In this document: positions 13,830 to 22,654 of the stretch, in pieces
Numbering within the stretch: the first letter of the stretch is position 1
Layout: the number at the start of each line of letters is the position of its first letter
Assembly: GCA_902489335.1 (NCBI GenBank)
Contig: CABTZO010000005.1
Coordinates: forward strand, 1 to 37,662
DNA from: an uncultured Oscillospiraceae bacterium
Lineage (GTDB): Bacteria; Bacillota; Clostridia; Oscillospirales; Acutalibacteraceae
Direction: 5' to 3'
DNA: 37,662 nt
Made by a program: the position numbers and the translations under genes
The notes under the pieces: generated by a model
What the model was told of the DNA's origin: nothing
The model's input: the letters and a program-made list of their open reading frames with translations, nothing else
Databases searched by the model: none

Positions 13830-15085
13830 TTATTTAGCAGGCTTATATTCTTTGTATCCGTCTGTTTTCAACTTTGCGGTGAGATTTTCCAAATCTGAGG
13901 TTCCATAGTTATACTTCATATTTTGTGCCGTATCAATATCTGCATTCATATCTTTTAAGACATAAGCCGAATATCCGAAACAAACATACTCTACACTCGG
14001 TTCATCAGAATATTTGCTGCTCTCGGTAATTTTAAAAATAGTCATGCAGATAACTGAATCGGATTTATCCATAAAACTTGAAGCCGGTGAAGCTTTTATA
14101 TAATCGGATTTCTTTTCGATTGTATAAGTTCTGTAATCGGTATTTTCGTACTCCGACTTTGCAAGAGTAATGTTTTTATCAAACAGCGCCTTTAAGTTCT
14201 TAATATCGTTAACTTCTTTAAGACCGGAAACTTTTACATCAATATTTATTTTATCAAGTGCTTTTCCCTGTTTTTCAAGATAATTCAAGTATTCATTATT
14301 TACTTTAAATTTAACTGTATCACCGTTTTTCAAGCCTTGAGGTACATCTCCGTCAAAAACAAATAAATTAATCTCATTATTATCAACTTTTACTTTTGGA
14401 ATATTGACAACTCCATATCCGTTAAAGCCGGAAAATGTCAGTTTATTTTCCTTCATCAAATCATCCAGCTTGATTTTGGTTGTGGGTTTAAGACCTTTTA
14501 CAGTAAAAGTCTTTTTTTCGGATTTAATCAAAGAGCCTGCAGGTGCCGTAACAGTTAACACCACTTTGTCTCCGTTTTTAAGATTTTCCGTCTTATCAAA
14601 CTTATAATCAAAAGATTCTAAGGTGTTTGCCGCAAGTTGTAATTTTTGATAAAACTTCTTGTCTCCCTGTGCTAAAAAATAAAGTTGGCCGGACTCTGTA
14701 TCATCAACGTCAAAAACGCCCTGTGCTGCCATAGACTGCATGGTAGCAACTTGTTTTTTATTAAATCCTGCCTTTTTTAAGACCTTTGAAGTTAAAGTTA
14801 TTGCAAAATCTTTATCGTTAGTTTTGATAGTTCCGTATCCGTCATATCCGGTAAATTCAACCTTCAAATCATTGACAACGGAAACCGGTTTTTTAGAATG
14901 ATGGACTAACAATCCTATAATCACAGCAAGTATGATGACCGCACATAAAATCAGATATAAAGTCTTGTTTTTTTGAACGATTCCTTAAATTTAGAAGGAC
15001 TTTTTTCAGGCTTTATATTTACTTGCTCATCGGTTTTAACCTCGTCTTTAATATCAACAGCAGTAGCATCCTTTTCTTTTTTCAT
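13830..15085 (-). CDS. membrane-anchored repeat-domain protein, two frames joined at A7
   Basis: The recognisable coding unit begins at ATG 15085 (GAGGTG ribosome site) with a Lys/Glu-rich cytosolic segment ending ESFKKTRLYI-stop (TGA 14953-14951). In the -1 frame, open to 13830, follow LYLILCAVIILAVIIGLLV (one membrane helix) and a long extracytoplasmic part with two related modules carrying TGYDGYG and SGFNGYG, each with a LKNGDKV element. The frames overlap at a run of seven A (14974-14968); a -1 shift gives a 418-aa protein. The only in-frame start without a shift, GTG 14924, would cut the membrane helix. The family resembles TcaA/YvbJ-type wall-stress proteins in architecture only. It could be a pseudogene, a sequencing indel or programmed slippage. 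Confidence 0.7.
14951..14977 (-). other. slippery A7 site and zero-frame stop
   Basis: The minus strand reads TTC AAA AAA ACA AGA CTT TAT ATC TGA in the frame set by ATG 15085. Re-reading one A gives AAC AAG ACT TTA TAT CTG, which enters the long frame. A_AAA_AAC is a known type of -1 slippery heptamer, and A7 also allows polymerase slippage. No strong downstream stem-loop was identified by eye. Confidence 0.6.
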
Positions 15086-15125
15086 AAAATTACACCTCTT
15101 TTTGTATTAATATTTTATTGTTTAT

Positions 15126-15154
15126 ATTTTAACAATTATTACATAAAAATACAA
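15126..15154 (-). promoter_or_regulatory. probable promoter of the repeat-domain membrane-protein gene
   Basis: The minus strand has TTGTAT (15154-15149), 17 bp and TAAAAT (15131-15126), about 40 bp before the GAGGTG site and ATG 15085. This supports the upstream start of the two-frame gene. Confidence 0.5.
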
Positions 15155-15380
15155 CTTGTTTTAAACACTTTAAGCAGTAGATTTATAAACGGAATCATCG
15201 ACTGTAAAGTGTAGACTTATACTACAATAAAGCTTATAGCGATTGTCCGGCAACATTTTGTTTGCTCCTTGTAAATTTGTAATTTTATATTTTAAAAATT
15301 CGGTCTTCATCCTGTCTTTTTACACAAAAATATAAATTATGAATAAAGTCTCAACTTTGTTCCCGTATATCATGAAATTA

Positions 15381-15409
15381 TTGAAAGTAAAGACTTTTTA
15401 TTATATAAT
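15381..15409 (+). promoter_or_regulatory. promoter of the apbE-rnf gene cluster
   Basis: TTGAAA (15381-15386), a 17-bp spacer and TATAAT (15404-15409) lie about 45 bp before the apbE start. It is the only convincing promoter seen ahead of the whole 7-kb cluster, although a second one before rnfC cannot be excluded. Confidence 0.75.
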
Positions 15410-15455
15410 CATCGATTGTAATATACTTATATATATTCAAAGGAAGTTGATTTGA

Positions 15456-16520
15456 GTGGCAGATGTAAAAAACAAAAATAAAAAAATTAATATAATTCTG
15501 CCTATTTCTTTGGTTATCGCAATTTTAATACTGACAATCTGTGACTATTTTTACAATTATCGCAGAAATGTTCCAAAAATCACTAATCAGACTGTAGCAA
15601 TGGGTTCTCCTATTTTATGTTCGGTTTATACAACGGACAAATCAACGGCCGAAAAAATAACAAAAGAGATTTTTGATCAAATCCGTTATACTGACACTTC
15701 TTGTCTTTCATCGACGAACGAAAAATCTGAAATTTATAAATTAAACACTACTAAAAGCACTGCTCTTTCGCCAAAAACTCTTGAAGTTATTAAAAAAGGC
15801 ATTGAATATAAAAAAGATTGCAAGTTTTTCGATGTAACCGTCGGAAATCTTTCTTCATGTTGGGGAATCGATACCGATCATGCAAAAGTTCCTTCTCAAA
15901 CAGAAATCAATAATGCGATCTCAACAATTGACATAAATTCAATAAACATTTCAAAATCGCCACAAGAAATTTCAATAGGCAAAACCCAAAAAATTGATTT
16001 AGGGGCACTTGGCAAAGGCGTGGCTTGTGATGAATCAAAGAGAATTTTTGTAAAAGAAAATGTAAAATCAGCAATTGTTTCGGCAGGCGGAAGCATTGTT
16101 TTACACGGAAAATTTCCAAATTCAAAAGATGGTCTGTGGACAGTCGGAATAAAGAGACCACAAATTGATAAAAACGACTATGTGATCTCGGTTAAAGTTC
16201 CTGAATGTTTTGTTTCAACTTCCGGTGATTATGAAAAAGTTTTAGTTAAAGACGGAAAGACTTATCATCATATCTTAAACCCATTTACTGGATATCCGAT
16301 TGAAAACAATTTAAGTTCTGTTACAGTATTTGCAAGCAGCGGAATAGATGCCGACTTTTTGTCAACAGCCTGTTATAGTCTTGGTTACAATGAAGAATCT
16401 TTGAATTTACTAAAAAAATATAATGCAGAAGCTATTTTTATAGACCACGACAAAAAAATAACCTGCACCGAAAAAATCAAATCTAAAATGAAAATAGAAG
16501 ACAATTCCTATAAATTTTAA
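15456..16520 (+). CDS. apbE: FAD:protein FMN transferase (ApbE family)
   Basis: The 354-aa protein has an N-terminal membrane anchor at about residues 12-30 and an ApbE domain. Evidence includes FDVTVGNLSSCWG, LGALGKGVACD, VSAGGSIVLHG, STSGDYE, and HHILNPFTGYP, the His-x-x-(N/D)P motif of the catalytic region. GIDADFLSTACYSLG carries the metal-binding Asp/Ser-Thr. ApbE transfers FMN from FAD to a Thr in S/T-G/S-A-T motifs. The downstream RnfD and RnfG have TGAT and TSAT, so they are its evident targets. The start is GTG 15456 with AAAGGAAG upstream. A canonical lipobox is absent, so it is probably a membrane-anchored outer-face protein rather than a lipoprotein. Confidence 0.93.
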   Translation: MADVKNKNKKINIILPISLVIAILILTICDYFYNYRRNVPKITNQTVAMGSPILCSVYTTDKSTAEKITKEIFDQIRYTDTSCLSSTNEKSEIYKLNTTKSTALSPKTLEVIKKGIEYKKDCKFFDVTVGNLSSCWGIDTDHAKVPSQTEINNAISTIDINSINISKSPQEISIGKTQKIDLGALGKGVACDESKRIFVKENVKSAIVSAGGSIVLHGKFPNSKDGLWTVGIKRPQIDKNDYVISVKVPECFVSTSGDYEKVLVKDGKTYHHILNPFTGYPIENNLSSVTVFASSGIDADFLSTACYSLGYNEESLNLLKKYNAEAIFIDHDKKITCTEKIKSKMKIEDNSYKF

Positions 16521-16521
16521 T

Positions 16522-16917
16522 ATGCAAAAGATGATAAAAAAATCTGATTTTATTTTAATAGTTTTACTTGGTTTAATTTTAGTGTCATTTGTTTTGTTTA
16601 AGACATATAAATCTAAGACTCAAAGAAATTATTTGATTGCTGAAATATCGGTAAAAAATCAAGTAGTTTACAGAATAAATCTTTCAAAGGTAGATAAACC
16701 TTACACCATTAAATTAGATACCAACCCCTCATCGGTCATTGAAGTTGACAAAGGGAAAATAAGATATAAATCTTCGGATTGTCCGGATAAAATTTGTGTC
16801 AGAACTTCTTTTCTTGACGGTAATCTTCAGAGTGCTGCCTGTGTTCCGGCTCAGTCATCAATCACAGTCAGAGCAACCAATGAAGACACGAACACTCCGG
16901 ATGTTGTTACGTATTAA
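16522..16917 (+). CDS. NusG domain II-containing membrane-anchored protein
   Basis: The 131-aa protein has one N-terminal helix (about 11-26) and an extracytoplasmic beta domain ending SSDCPDKICVRT and SAACVPAQSSITV. The CPDKICV cysteine pair plus a further cysteine is characteristic of the NusG-II-domain proteins that sit next to ApbE and Rnf genes in clostridia. Its function is not established; a role in flavinylation or Rnf assembly is an inference from context. It begins one base after the apbE stop, without a clear ribosome site, so it is probably coupled. Confidence 0.8.
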   Translation: MQKMIKKSDFILIVLLGLILVSFVLFKTYKSKTQRNYLIAEISVKNQVVYRINLSKVDKPYTIKLDTNPSSVIEVDKGKIRYKSSDCPDKICVRTSFLDGNLQSAACVPAQSSITVRATNEDTNTPDVVTY

Positions 16918-16927
16918 GGATAAAAAA

Positions 16928-17476
16928 GTGAGCAATAATAAAAACAATATAAATCCTAAACTTCAAAAACTTGCTTTAACCGCAGTCCTATCGGCACAGG
17001 CTATTTTCCTGTCTTTTATCGAGAGCCTTATTCCCGTTTCTCAAATTTTGCCGCCCGGAGCTAAAATCGGTCTTGCCAATATCGTTACGATGTTTGCTGT
17101 TTTATCCGGAGGTTTCGTTTCAGCTTTAATCGTAACTATTATGAAATCTCTTTTTATTTTAATTATTTCAGGCCCAATGGCTTTTGTGATGAGTATCTCA
17201 GGCGGCCTAATAAGTCTTTTGATAATGATTTTAATCTTCAAATTGCCAAATAATCCTTTTGGAATTATAGGTATTTCCGTTATCGCTGCAGTGGCACACA
17301 ATTTTGCTCAACTCGCAGTATCAATAATGATAACAAAAACAAGGGCACTTTTTTTCGCTTACTCGCCCGCTCTGCTTTTCTTCGGAATAATTGCAGGTGT
17401 TTTAACAGGTTTGCTATTACACTTTTCTATGCCTCTGCTTAAAAAGCAAGAAAAATTTTTTGGTTCTAAGACATAA
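16928..17476 (+). CDS. Gx transporter / heptaprenyl diphosphate synthase component I family
   Basis: The 182-aa integral membrane protein has about five hydrophobic segments, with LSFIESLIPVSQILPPGAKIGLANIVTM near the N-terminus, typical of the Hpre_diP_synt_I family. Despite the old name, such proteins look like small substrate-binding (ECF S-type) membrane proteins. In this position between ApbE and Rnf they may deliver a flavin-related substrate, which is inference. The GTG start at 16928 is preceded by AAGGA 7 nt away. An earlier in-frame start would overlap the previous gene by about 120 bp and is rejected. Confidence 0.82.
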   Translation: MSNNKNNINPKLQKLALTAVLSAQAIFLSFIESLIPVSQILPPGAKIGLANIVTMFAVLSGGFVSALIVTIMKSLFILIISGPMAFVMSISGGLISLLIMILIFKLPNNPFGIIGISVIAAVAHNFAQLAVSIMITKTRALFFAYSPALLFFGIIAGVLTGLLLHFSMPLLKKQEKFFGSKT

Positions 17477-17534
17477 GTCTGAACATATATAAATATGATA
17501 TCGCAAATGCGTAAATATTTAAGGAGTTGAATAA

Positions 17535-18899
17535 ATGAAAGGAACTAAGTTGCAGGATGTGCTTAAAGCCCGCTTTAAAAATCATGGCGGCGCCAAGGTA
17601 TCTCATTATAAGAATACCAAAGCACAAAAAGTAGTGCGTATGCCGGCTCCGGCAAAAGTTATTCTGCCAATGGTGCAACATATCGGCGCTCCTTGCGCTC
17701 CGACAGTTAAAGTCGGAGATGAAGTAGCTGTCGGTCAAGTTATCGGAGACAGTGAGGCTTTTGTCAGTGCCCCAATTCACGCAACAGTTTCGGGAAAAGT
17801 TGTTTCTGTAGGAAATGTTAAGATTTCCACAGGTGCTGAAATTCCCGGAGTAACAATCGAGTCTGATGGTCAAATGCGTCTTTTTGACGGTATAAAACCA
17901 CCTAAATTCGATACAAAAGAAGAATTTTTAAAGGCCGTGAGAAATTCAGGTTTAGTCGGTCTTGGCGGAGCAGGTTTCCCGGCTCATGTAAAGCTTAATT
18001 TTAAGGATGAGTTAAATGTTGACACACTTATCATTAACGCTGCCGAATGTGAACCGTTTATAACGGTAGACTACAGAGAGATGATTGAACACGCTTCAGA
18101 TGTTCTCTATGGTCTTTATCAGACAAAGAAAGCAATTGGATTCAAGAATATCATTATTGCAGTTGAAGACAACAAAAAAGATGTTTTTGATGTTTTGAAA
18201 CAGGCCGATGAAAAATTACCGGAATCCGATCACAGTGTTCAATTTGTAATGCTGAAATCTCAGTATCCTCAGGGGGCTGAAAAAGTTTTAATTCGTTCGG
18301 TTACCGGAAGAGAAGTTCCGATCGGTAAACTTCCCGCAGATGCAGGCGTTGTTGTAATGAACGTCGCTTCGATTGCATTTTTAGGAAGATATCTGAAAAC
18401 CGGAAAACCACTTGTAAGTCGTTCACTGACTGTTGACGGTTCAGCCGTTGCCGAACCAAAAAATGTAAGAGTTCCGCTCGGAACACCTATCTGCGATTTG
18501 ATTGAATTTTGTGGCGGACTTAAGTCCGATCCCTATAAAATCACAATGGGTGGACCAATGATGGGTATTACAGTTCCTGAACTTTGCGTTCCGGTTATTA
18601 AAAACAATAATGCTATCCTTTGCTTTGCAAAAGATGAGCTCCCGATTAAAAAAGAAACAAACTGCATAAATTGCGGAAAATGTGTGAGAACATGTCCTAT
18701 GAAACTCACTCCGTGCAGAATTTCAAAAGCATATAAAAATAAAGATGTTGGAAGTCTTAAAGCTTTTTATACAAATAACTGTATGGAATGTGGCTGTTGT
18801 TCTTATGTTTGTCCCGCAGGAATTGCACTTGTTCAAAACATAAAACTCGGAAAAGCTCTCTTAAAAGAAGAACAATTAAAGGAGGCTGCTGAAAAATGA
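17535..18899 (+). CDS. rnfC: Rnf complex subunit C
   Basis: The 454-aa peripheral subunit receives electrons for NAD+. It has the N-terminal RnfC barrel (MPAPAKVILPMVQHIGAPC), the nucleotide-binding GLGGAGFPAHVKL and ECEPFITVDYREM, and two [4Fe-4S] motifs: C377/C380/C383 with C387, and C416/C419/C422 with C426. RnfC carries the NADH site in this ferredoxin:NAD+ oxidoreductase. ATG 17535 has AAGGAG 8 nt upstream. It opens the order C-D-G-E-A-B typical of clostridia. Confidence 0.97.
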   Translation: MKGTKLQDVLKARFKNHGGAKVSHYKNTKAQKVVRMPAPAKVILPMVQHIGAPCAPTVKVGDEVAVGQVIGDSEAFVSAPIHATVSGKVVSVGNVKISTGAEIPGVTIESDGQMRLFDGIKPPKFDTKEEFLKAVRNSGLVGLGGAGFPAHVKLNFKDELNVDTLIINAAECEPFITVDYREMIEHASDVLYGLYQTKKAIGFKNIIIAVEDNKKDVFDVLKQADEKLPESDHSVQFVMLKSQYPQGAEKVLIRSVTGREVPIGKLPADAGVVVMNVASIAFLGRYLKTGKPLVSRSLTVDGSAVAEPKNVRVPLGTPICDLIEFCGGLKSDPYKITMGGPMMGITVPELCVPVIKNNNAILCFAKDELPIKKETNCINCGKCVRTCPMKLTPCRISKAYKNKDVGSLKAFYTNNCMECGCCSYVCPAGIALVQNIKLGKALLKEEQLKEAAEK

Positions 18900-19879
18900 A
18901 TGAAAACAAAAACACAAAACTCACTATGAGTGTTTCCCCTCACTTCAAATCAACAGAAACTACAATGGGAGTTATGCTCAATGTGATAATAGCCTTGCTT
19001 CCGGCTTTGATTGCCTCAATTTTCGTTTTCAAAATGAAAGCATTTATGGTAATTGCAACTTCTGTTATTTCCTGCGTCCTCTTTGAATACATCGCAAGAA
19101 AAATCATGAAAAAAGAAAATACCATATATGACTTGAGTGCCGTAGTTACCGGAATTTTACTCGCCTTTAACCTGCCCTCGAATATTCCACTTTGGATTGT
19201 TGTTTTGGGTGCACTTATTGCTATTGTCGTTGTAAAGCAATTCTTCGGTGGTCTCGGACAAAACTTTGTCAATCCTGCACTTGCCGCAAGAATCATATTG
19301 ATGTCATCTTTCCCGGCAAGAATGTCTTCATGGCCCGTTCCCGGAAAAGATGTCACCGTTACAGGTGCAACTCCGATGGCTCTTTTGAAACAACACAATA
19401 TACAAGATCTTCCGAGCATTAAAGATATGTTATTTGGTATGCATGGTGGTTCTCTCGGAGAAACTTGTGCGATTGCTTTAATCTTAGGCGGTCTTTATCT
19501 CATCATAAAAAAAGTTATTACACCTACAATTCCTTTAACTTATATTGCAACCGTTGCAATAGGTATGTTGTTTGCAAGTAAATTTAATTTTACCTTCATG
19601 CTCTATGAAGTTCTCGGTGGCGGTCTTTTACTCGGTGCAATCTTTATGGCTACCGATTATGTAACTTGTCCGGTAACAGAAAAGGGTAGATTTATATATG
19701 CACTTTGCGCAGGTATATTAACTCTTTTAATCAGACTGTTTGCTTCAATGCCCGAAGGCGTTTCATTCTCAATTCTTTTGATGAACATTTTCACACCTCA
19801 GATTGATAAAATCAGTCGTCCAAAACCCTTTGGTTTTGTTAAAGAGAAAAAAGCTAAGAAAGTTAAGGAGGAGAAATAA
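18896..19879 (+). CDS. rnfD: Rnf complex subunit D
   Basis: The 327-aa integral membrane protein has about nine hydrophobic segments. TGAT at residues 156-159 (VTVTGATPMALL) is the flavinylation motif, with Thr159 the expected covalent FMN site. FGGLGQNFVNPALAARI is a further RnfD/NqrB signature. It conducts electrons and probably ions across the membrane. The start overlaps the rnfC stop as ATGA, and the C-terminal tail is very basic. Confidence 0.96.
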   Translation: MNENKNTKLTMSVSPHFKSTETTMGVMLNVIIALLPALIASIFVFKMKAFMVIATSVISCVLFEYIARKIMKKENTIYDLSAVVTGILLAFNLPSNIPLWIVVLGALIAIVVVKQFFGGLGQNFVNPALAARIILMSSFPARMSSWPVPGKDVTVTGATPMALLKQHNIQDLPSIKDMLFGMHGGSLGETCAIALILGGLYLIIKKVITPTIPLTYIATVAIGMLFASKFNFTFMLYEVLGGGLLLGAIFMATDYVTCPVTEKGRFIYALCAGILTLLIRLFASMPEGVSFSILLMNIFTPQIDKISRPKPFGFVKEKKAKKVKEEK

Positions 19880-20439
19880 TGAAAAAAGCAAAAATTATTT
19901 TAATCCCTACAATTTCCCTCTTTATTATCTGTATGGTTGCAACTGCACTTCTTGCTTTGACAAACAAAATTACATTGCCAAAGATTGACCAAATCAACGC
20001 TGAAATTGCAGCAGAATCAAGAAAACAAGTTTTACCCGACGCTGTAAAATTCGTTAAAGAAAACAAAGATGGTGTCGGCGAATATTTTGTAGGTAAAAAT
20101 GCGAAAGACGAAGTCGTAGGATATGTATTCACTTGTCCGGGAACAAATAAAGGATATGGCGGAATCGTTGAAGTTATGACCGGTATATCAAAAGACGGAA
20201 AAATAACCGGCGTTAATCCGATAACTTTAAATGAAACTCCGGGACTCGGAATGAATGCTGCTAAAGACACATTCAAAAATCAATTTAAAGATAAAAAAGG
20301 AACTTTGGAAGTCGTAAAATCTGAACCAAAAGACGGTCAGATACAGGCTCTCACAAGTGCCACAATTACTTCAAGAGCTTTCACGAGTTCCGTAAATGTT
20401 GCTCTTGAAAATTATGAAAAGATTGGAGGACAAAACTGA
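19879..20439 (+). CDS. rnfG: Rnf complex subunit G
   Basis: The 186-aa protein has an N-terminal membrane helix (about 6-28) and an extracytoplasmic FMN-binding domain. GYGGIVEVMTGI and ETPGLGMNA are conserved in RnfG/NqrC. The flavin acceptor motif is TSAT (159-162), with Thr162 the predicted FMN-carrying residue. ApbE from the same gene cluster should attach it. Its ATG shares one base with the rnfD stop. Confidence 0.95.
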   Translation: MKKAKIILIPTISLFIICMVATALLALTNKITLPKIDQINAEIAAESRKQVLPDAVKFVKENKDGVGEYFVGKNAKDEVVGYVFTCPGTNKGYGGIVEVMTGISKDGKITGVNPITLNETPGLGMNAAKDTFKNQFKDKKGTLEVVKSEPKDGQIQALTSATITSRAFTSSVNVALENYEKIGGQN

Positions 20440-21185
20440 TGGCAAAAGAAAAGAAAATGAACATCGGCAAGGAATTTTCCAAAGGCATTATTTCCGATAA
20501 CCCCGTTTTCAGACTTGTTCTCGGTACATGCCCTTCCCTGGCTGTTTCAACTTCACTCGAAAACGCTCTCGGAATGGGAATCGCAGCTTCATTTGTTTTG
20601 ATCTGTTCAAACGTCGTTATCTCTGCTTTGAGAAAAATCATTCCCGATAAAGTCAGAATTCCTGCTTTTATCGTTGTTATCGCAACCTTTGTTTCGATAG
20701 TTCAAATGATGGTTCAGGCTTTCGCCCCCGCTCTCAATGAAGCACTCGGTATATATCTTCCTCTTATTGTTGTTAACTGTATTTTACTTGGAAGAGCAGA
20801 AGCTTATGCAAGTAAAAACTCTGTTTTACTTTCCGCTATTGACGGTTTGGGAATGGGTGTAGGTTTCACTATTGCAATCTCACTCATGGCTATTGTCAGA
20901 GAAATTTTAGGTGCAGGAACTCTTACTCTTAAATTGCTCGGTAAGGGTGTTTTGCTTGACCTTAACCCCTACATAGCAAAAATAGGTTTAGAACCTATCC
21001 TCATCTTTATCCTTGCTCCGGGCGGATTCTTTGTATTCGGTATTTTAATGGCTATTTTCAATAAGATTGCCGAAAGTAAAGGAAAGAAGAAGGCTGAGCT
21101 GGGTTGTGCCGGTTGTCCGATGAACGAAACTTGTGCTTCATGTGAACAACCGAAAAATAATAAAGAGGAGGCAATGTCTAAATGA
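20439..21185 (+). CDS. rnfE: Rnf complex subunit E with Cys-rich tail
   Basis: The 248-aa integral membrane protein has NPVFRLVLGTCPSLAVSTS and NCILLGRAEAYA, which match RnfE/NqrD. Conserved membrane cysteines in RnfE and RnfA are thought to hold an iron-sulfur centre in the membrane. After the last helix there is a short tail with C223, C226, C232 and C235 (CAGCPMNETCASC), which could bind a metal or cluster. It overlaps rnfG by one base and rnfA by four. Confidence 0.95.
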   Translation: MAKEKKMNIGKEFSKGIISDNPVFRLVLGTCPSLAVSTSLENALGMGIAASFVLICSNVVISALRKIIPDKVRIPAFIVVIATFVSIVQMMVQAFAPALNEALGIYLPLIVVNCILLGRAEAYASKNSVLLSAIDGLGMGVGFTIAISLMAIVREILGAGTLTLKLLGKGVLLDLNPYIAKIGLEPILIFILAPGGFFVFGILMAIFNKIAESKGKKKAELGCAGCPMNETCASCEQPKNNKEEAMSK

Positions 21186-21775
21186 AATTATTTATATTTA
21201 TTTTCTTAACAGCCATCCTCACCAACAACTTTATCTTATCTAAGTTTTTAGGTATCTGTCCTTTCCTCGGCGTTTCCAAAAAAACCGGAACAGCCGTAGG
21301 AATGAGTGTGGCGGTTATCTTCGTTATGGCTCTTGCAACAGCCGTAACATATCCAATTAATAAATTTATCCTTGTTAAATATGACATGGTATATCTGCAA
21401 ACAATCGTATTTATTTTGGTTATTGCAGCTTTAGTTCAATTTATTGAAACTTTCTTGAAGAAATATGTAAAAGCTCTATACAACGCACTTGGCATTTATC
21501 TTCCCCTTATAACAACAAACTGTGCCGTTTTAGGTGTTGTTGTTCTCAACATTACAGAAAATTACAACTTTGGACAATCAATGGTTAACTCCATAGGTGC
21601 CGGAATTGGTTTCCTTGTTGCTATGGTAATGTTTTCCGGTGTACGCGAAAGACTTGAAGGAAATGATATTCCTAAATTCCTTGAAGGTCTTCCGATAACC
21701 TTAGTAGCTGCTTCTCTCACTGCCTGTTCTTTCTTAGGATTTACGGGTCTTGTTGAGGGAATGCTGAAAATATAG
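21182..21775 (+). CDS. rnfA: Rnf complex subunit A
   Basis: The 197-aa protein has six hydrophobic segments. NNFILSKFLGICPFLGVSKK at the N-terminus and YLPLITTNCAVLGVV hold the conserved membrane cysteines of RnfA/NqrE. It pairs with RnfE in the membrane core. The start is ATGA-coupled to rnfE, with GAGGAGG close upstream in the rnfE tail. Confidence 0.96.
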   Translation: MKLFIFIFLTAILTNNFILSKFLGICPFLGVSKKTGTAVGMSVAVIFVMALATAVTYPINKFILVKYDMVYLQTIVFILVIAALVQFIETFLKKYVKALYNALGIYLPLITTNCAVLGVVVLNITENYNFGQSMVNSIGAGIGFLVAMVMFSGVRERLEGNDIPKFLEGLPITLVAASLTACSFLGFTGLVEGMLKI

Positions 21776-21785
21776 GAGGTGCCTT

Positions 21786-22595
21786 GTGAATCCAATTTTA
21801 CTCGCTGTAATCGTAGTTGCAGTTATCGGTCTCATTTTAGGACTGCTTCTTGCAATTGCTTCAGTTGTTATGGCTGTTCCTGTAGATGAAAAGGCAGCAG
21901 CAATAGAAGAAGTTTTGCCCGGAGCAAACTGTGGCGCCTGTGGATTTTCCGGTTGTTCCGGATATGCAGATGCTCTTGCAAACGGTAAGACAAAAGAAAC
22001 AAGTCTTTGCGCTCCGGGAGGAGCTGAAGTCGCTGCCGAAGTAGCTTCTCTTTTAGGCGTTGCCGCAGGAGATGTTAAACCTCAATCAGCTGTAGTTCAT
22101 TGCAACGGTACACCCGACAATTGTGAAACGACTTATGACTATTCAGGTGTTAAGACCTGTAAAGCCGCAAAAATGCTCTATGGCGGACCTAAGGCTTGCA
22201 AATTTGCCTGTCTTGGTTTAGGTGATTGCGTTGCTTCCTGTGAATATGACGCAATTCAAATCTGTGATGGTGTTGCAAGAATTGACTCATCTAAATGTGT
22301 ATCATGTAAAAAATGTATCAGTGCTTGTCCTCAAGCTATCATTGATCTTGCACTTAAAAATAAAGACCAGGCAATTGTTTACTGTTCTAACCACGACAAA
22401 GGTGGAAAGACAAGAAAAGAATGTAAAGTCGGCTGCATAGGATGTATGAAATGCGTTAAGTCCTGTGAATTTGATGCAATCCATGTAGATAATTTCCTTG
22501 CACATGTTGACAGTGAAAAATGTACTGCCTGCGGCAAATGTGTTGAAGTTTGTCCTCAAAATTGTATCAGCATGGCAAATCTACCGTCAGCTTAA
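21786..22595 (+). CDS. rnfB: Rnf complex subunit B (ferredoxin-type electron entry)
   Basis: The 269-aa protein has an N-terminal membrane helix and a four-Cys [4Fe-4S] domain (C49, C52, C57, C75: GANCGACGFSGCSGYADAL). Ferredoxin-like motifs follow at about 138-152, 171-181 (CVSCKKCISACP), 217-227 (CIGCMKCVKSC) and 246-256 (CTACGKCVEVCP). It accepts electrons from reduced ferredoxin. The start is GTG 21786 with GGAGG 6 nt upstream. It closes the operon, and a strong terminator follows. Confidence 0.96.
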   Translation: MNPILLAVIVVAVIGLILGLLLAIASVVMAVPVDEKAAAIEEVLPGANCGACGFSGCSGYADALANGKTKETSLCAPGGAEVAAEVASLLGVAAGDVKPQSAVVHCNGTPDNCETTYDYSGVKTCKAAKMLYGGPKACKFACLGLGDCVASCEYDAIQICDGVARIDSSKCVSCKKCISACPQAIIDLALKNKDQAIVYCSNHDKGGKTRKECKVGCIGCMKCVKSCEFDAIHVDNFLAHVDSEKCTACGKCVEVCPQNCISMANLPSA

Positions 22596-22609
22596 GACAA
22601 AATTTTAAA

Positions 22610-22637
22610 AAGGAGTTGCAAAAGCAACTCCTTTTTT
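22610..22637. terminator. rnf operon terminator, also usable on the minus strand
   Basis: The stem AAGGAGTTGC/GCAACTCCTT has an A4 loop followed by a T run on both strands. It serves rnfB and the convergent small membrane-protein gene. Confidence 0.9.
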
Positions 22638-22654
22638 ATATGCGAAAAATTATA

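Larger units (their letters stand above)
15086..15455. other. 370-bp divergent intergenic region
   Basis: It contains a minus-strand promoter (15126-15154) and a plus-strand promoter (15381-15409). The central part (about 15180-15370) is AT-rich. I see no riboswitch, tRNA or small frame with a ribosome site in it. Confidence 0.6.

Noticed and set aside
17466..17873. 135-codon antisense frame over the start of rnfC
   Set aside because: The rnfC frame is certain and the antisense translation is low-complexity and unrecognisable.
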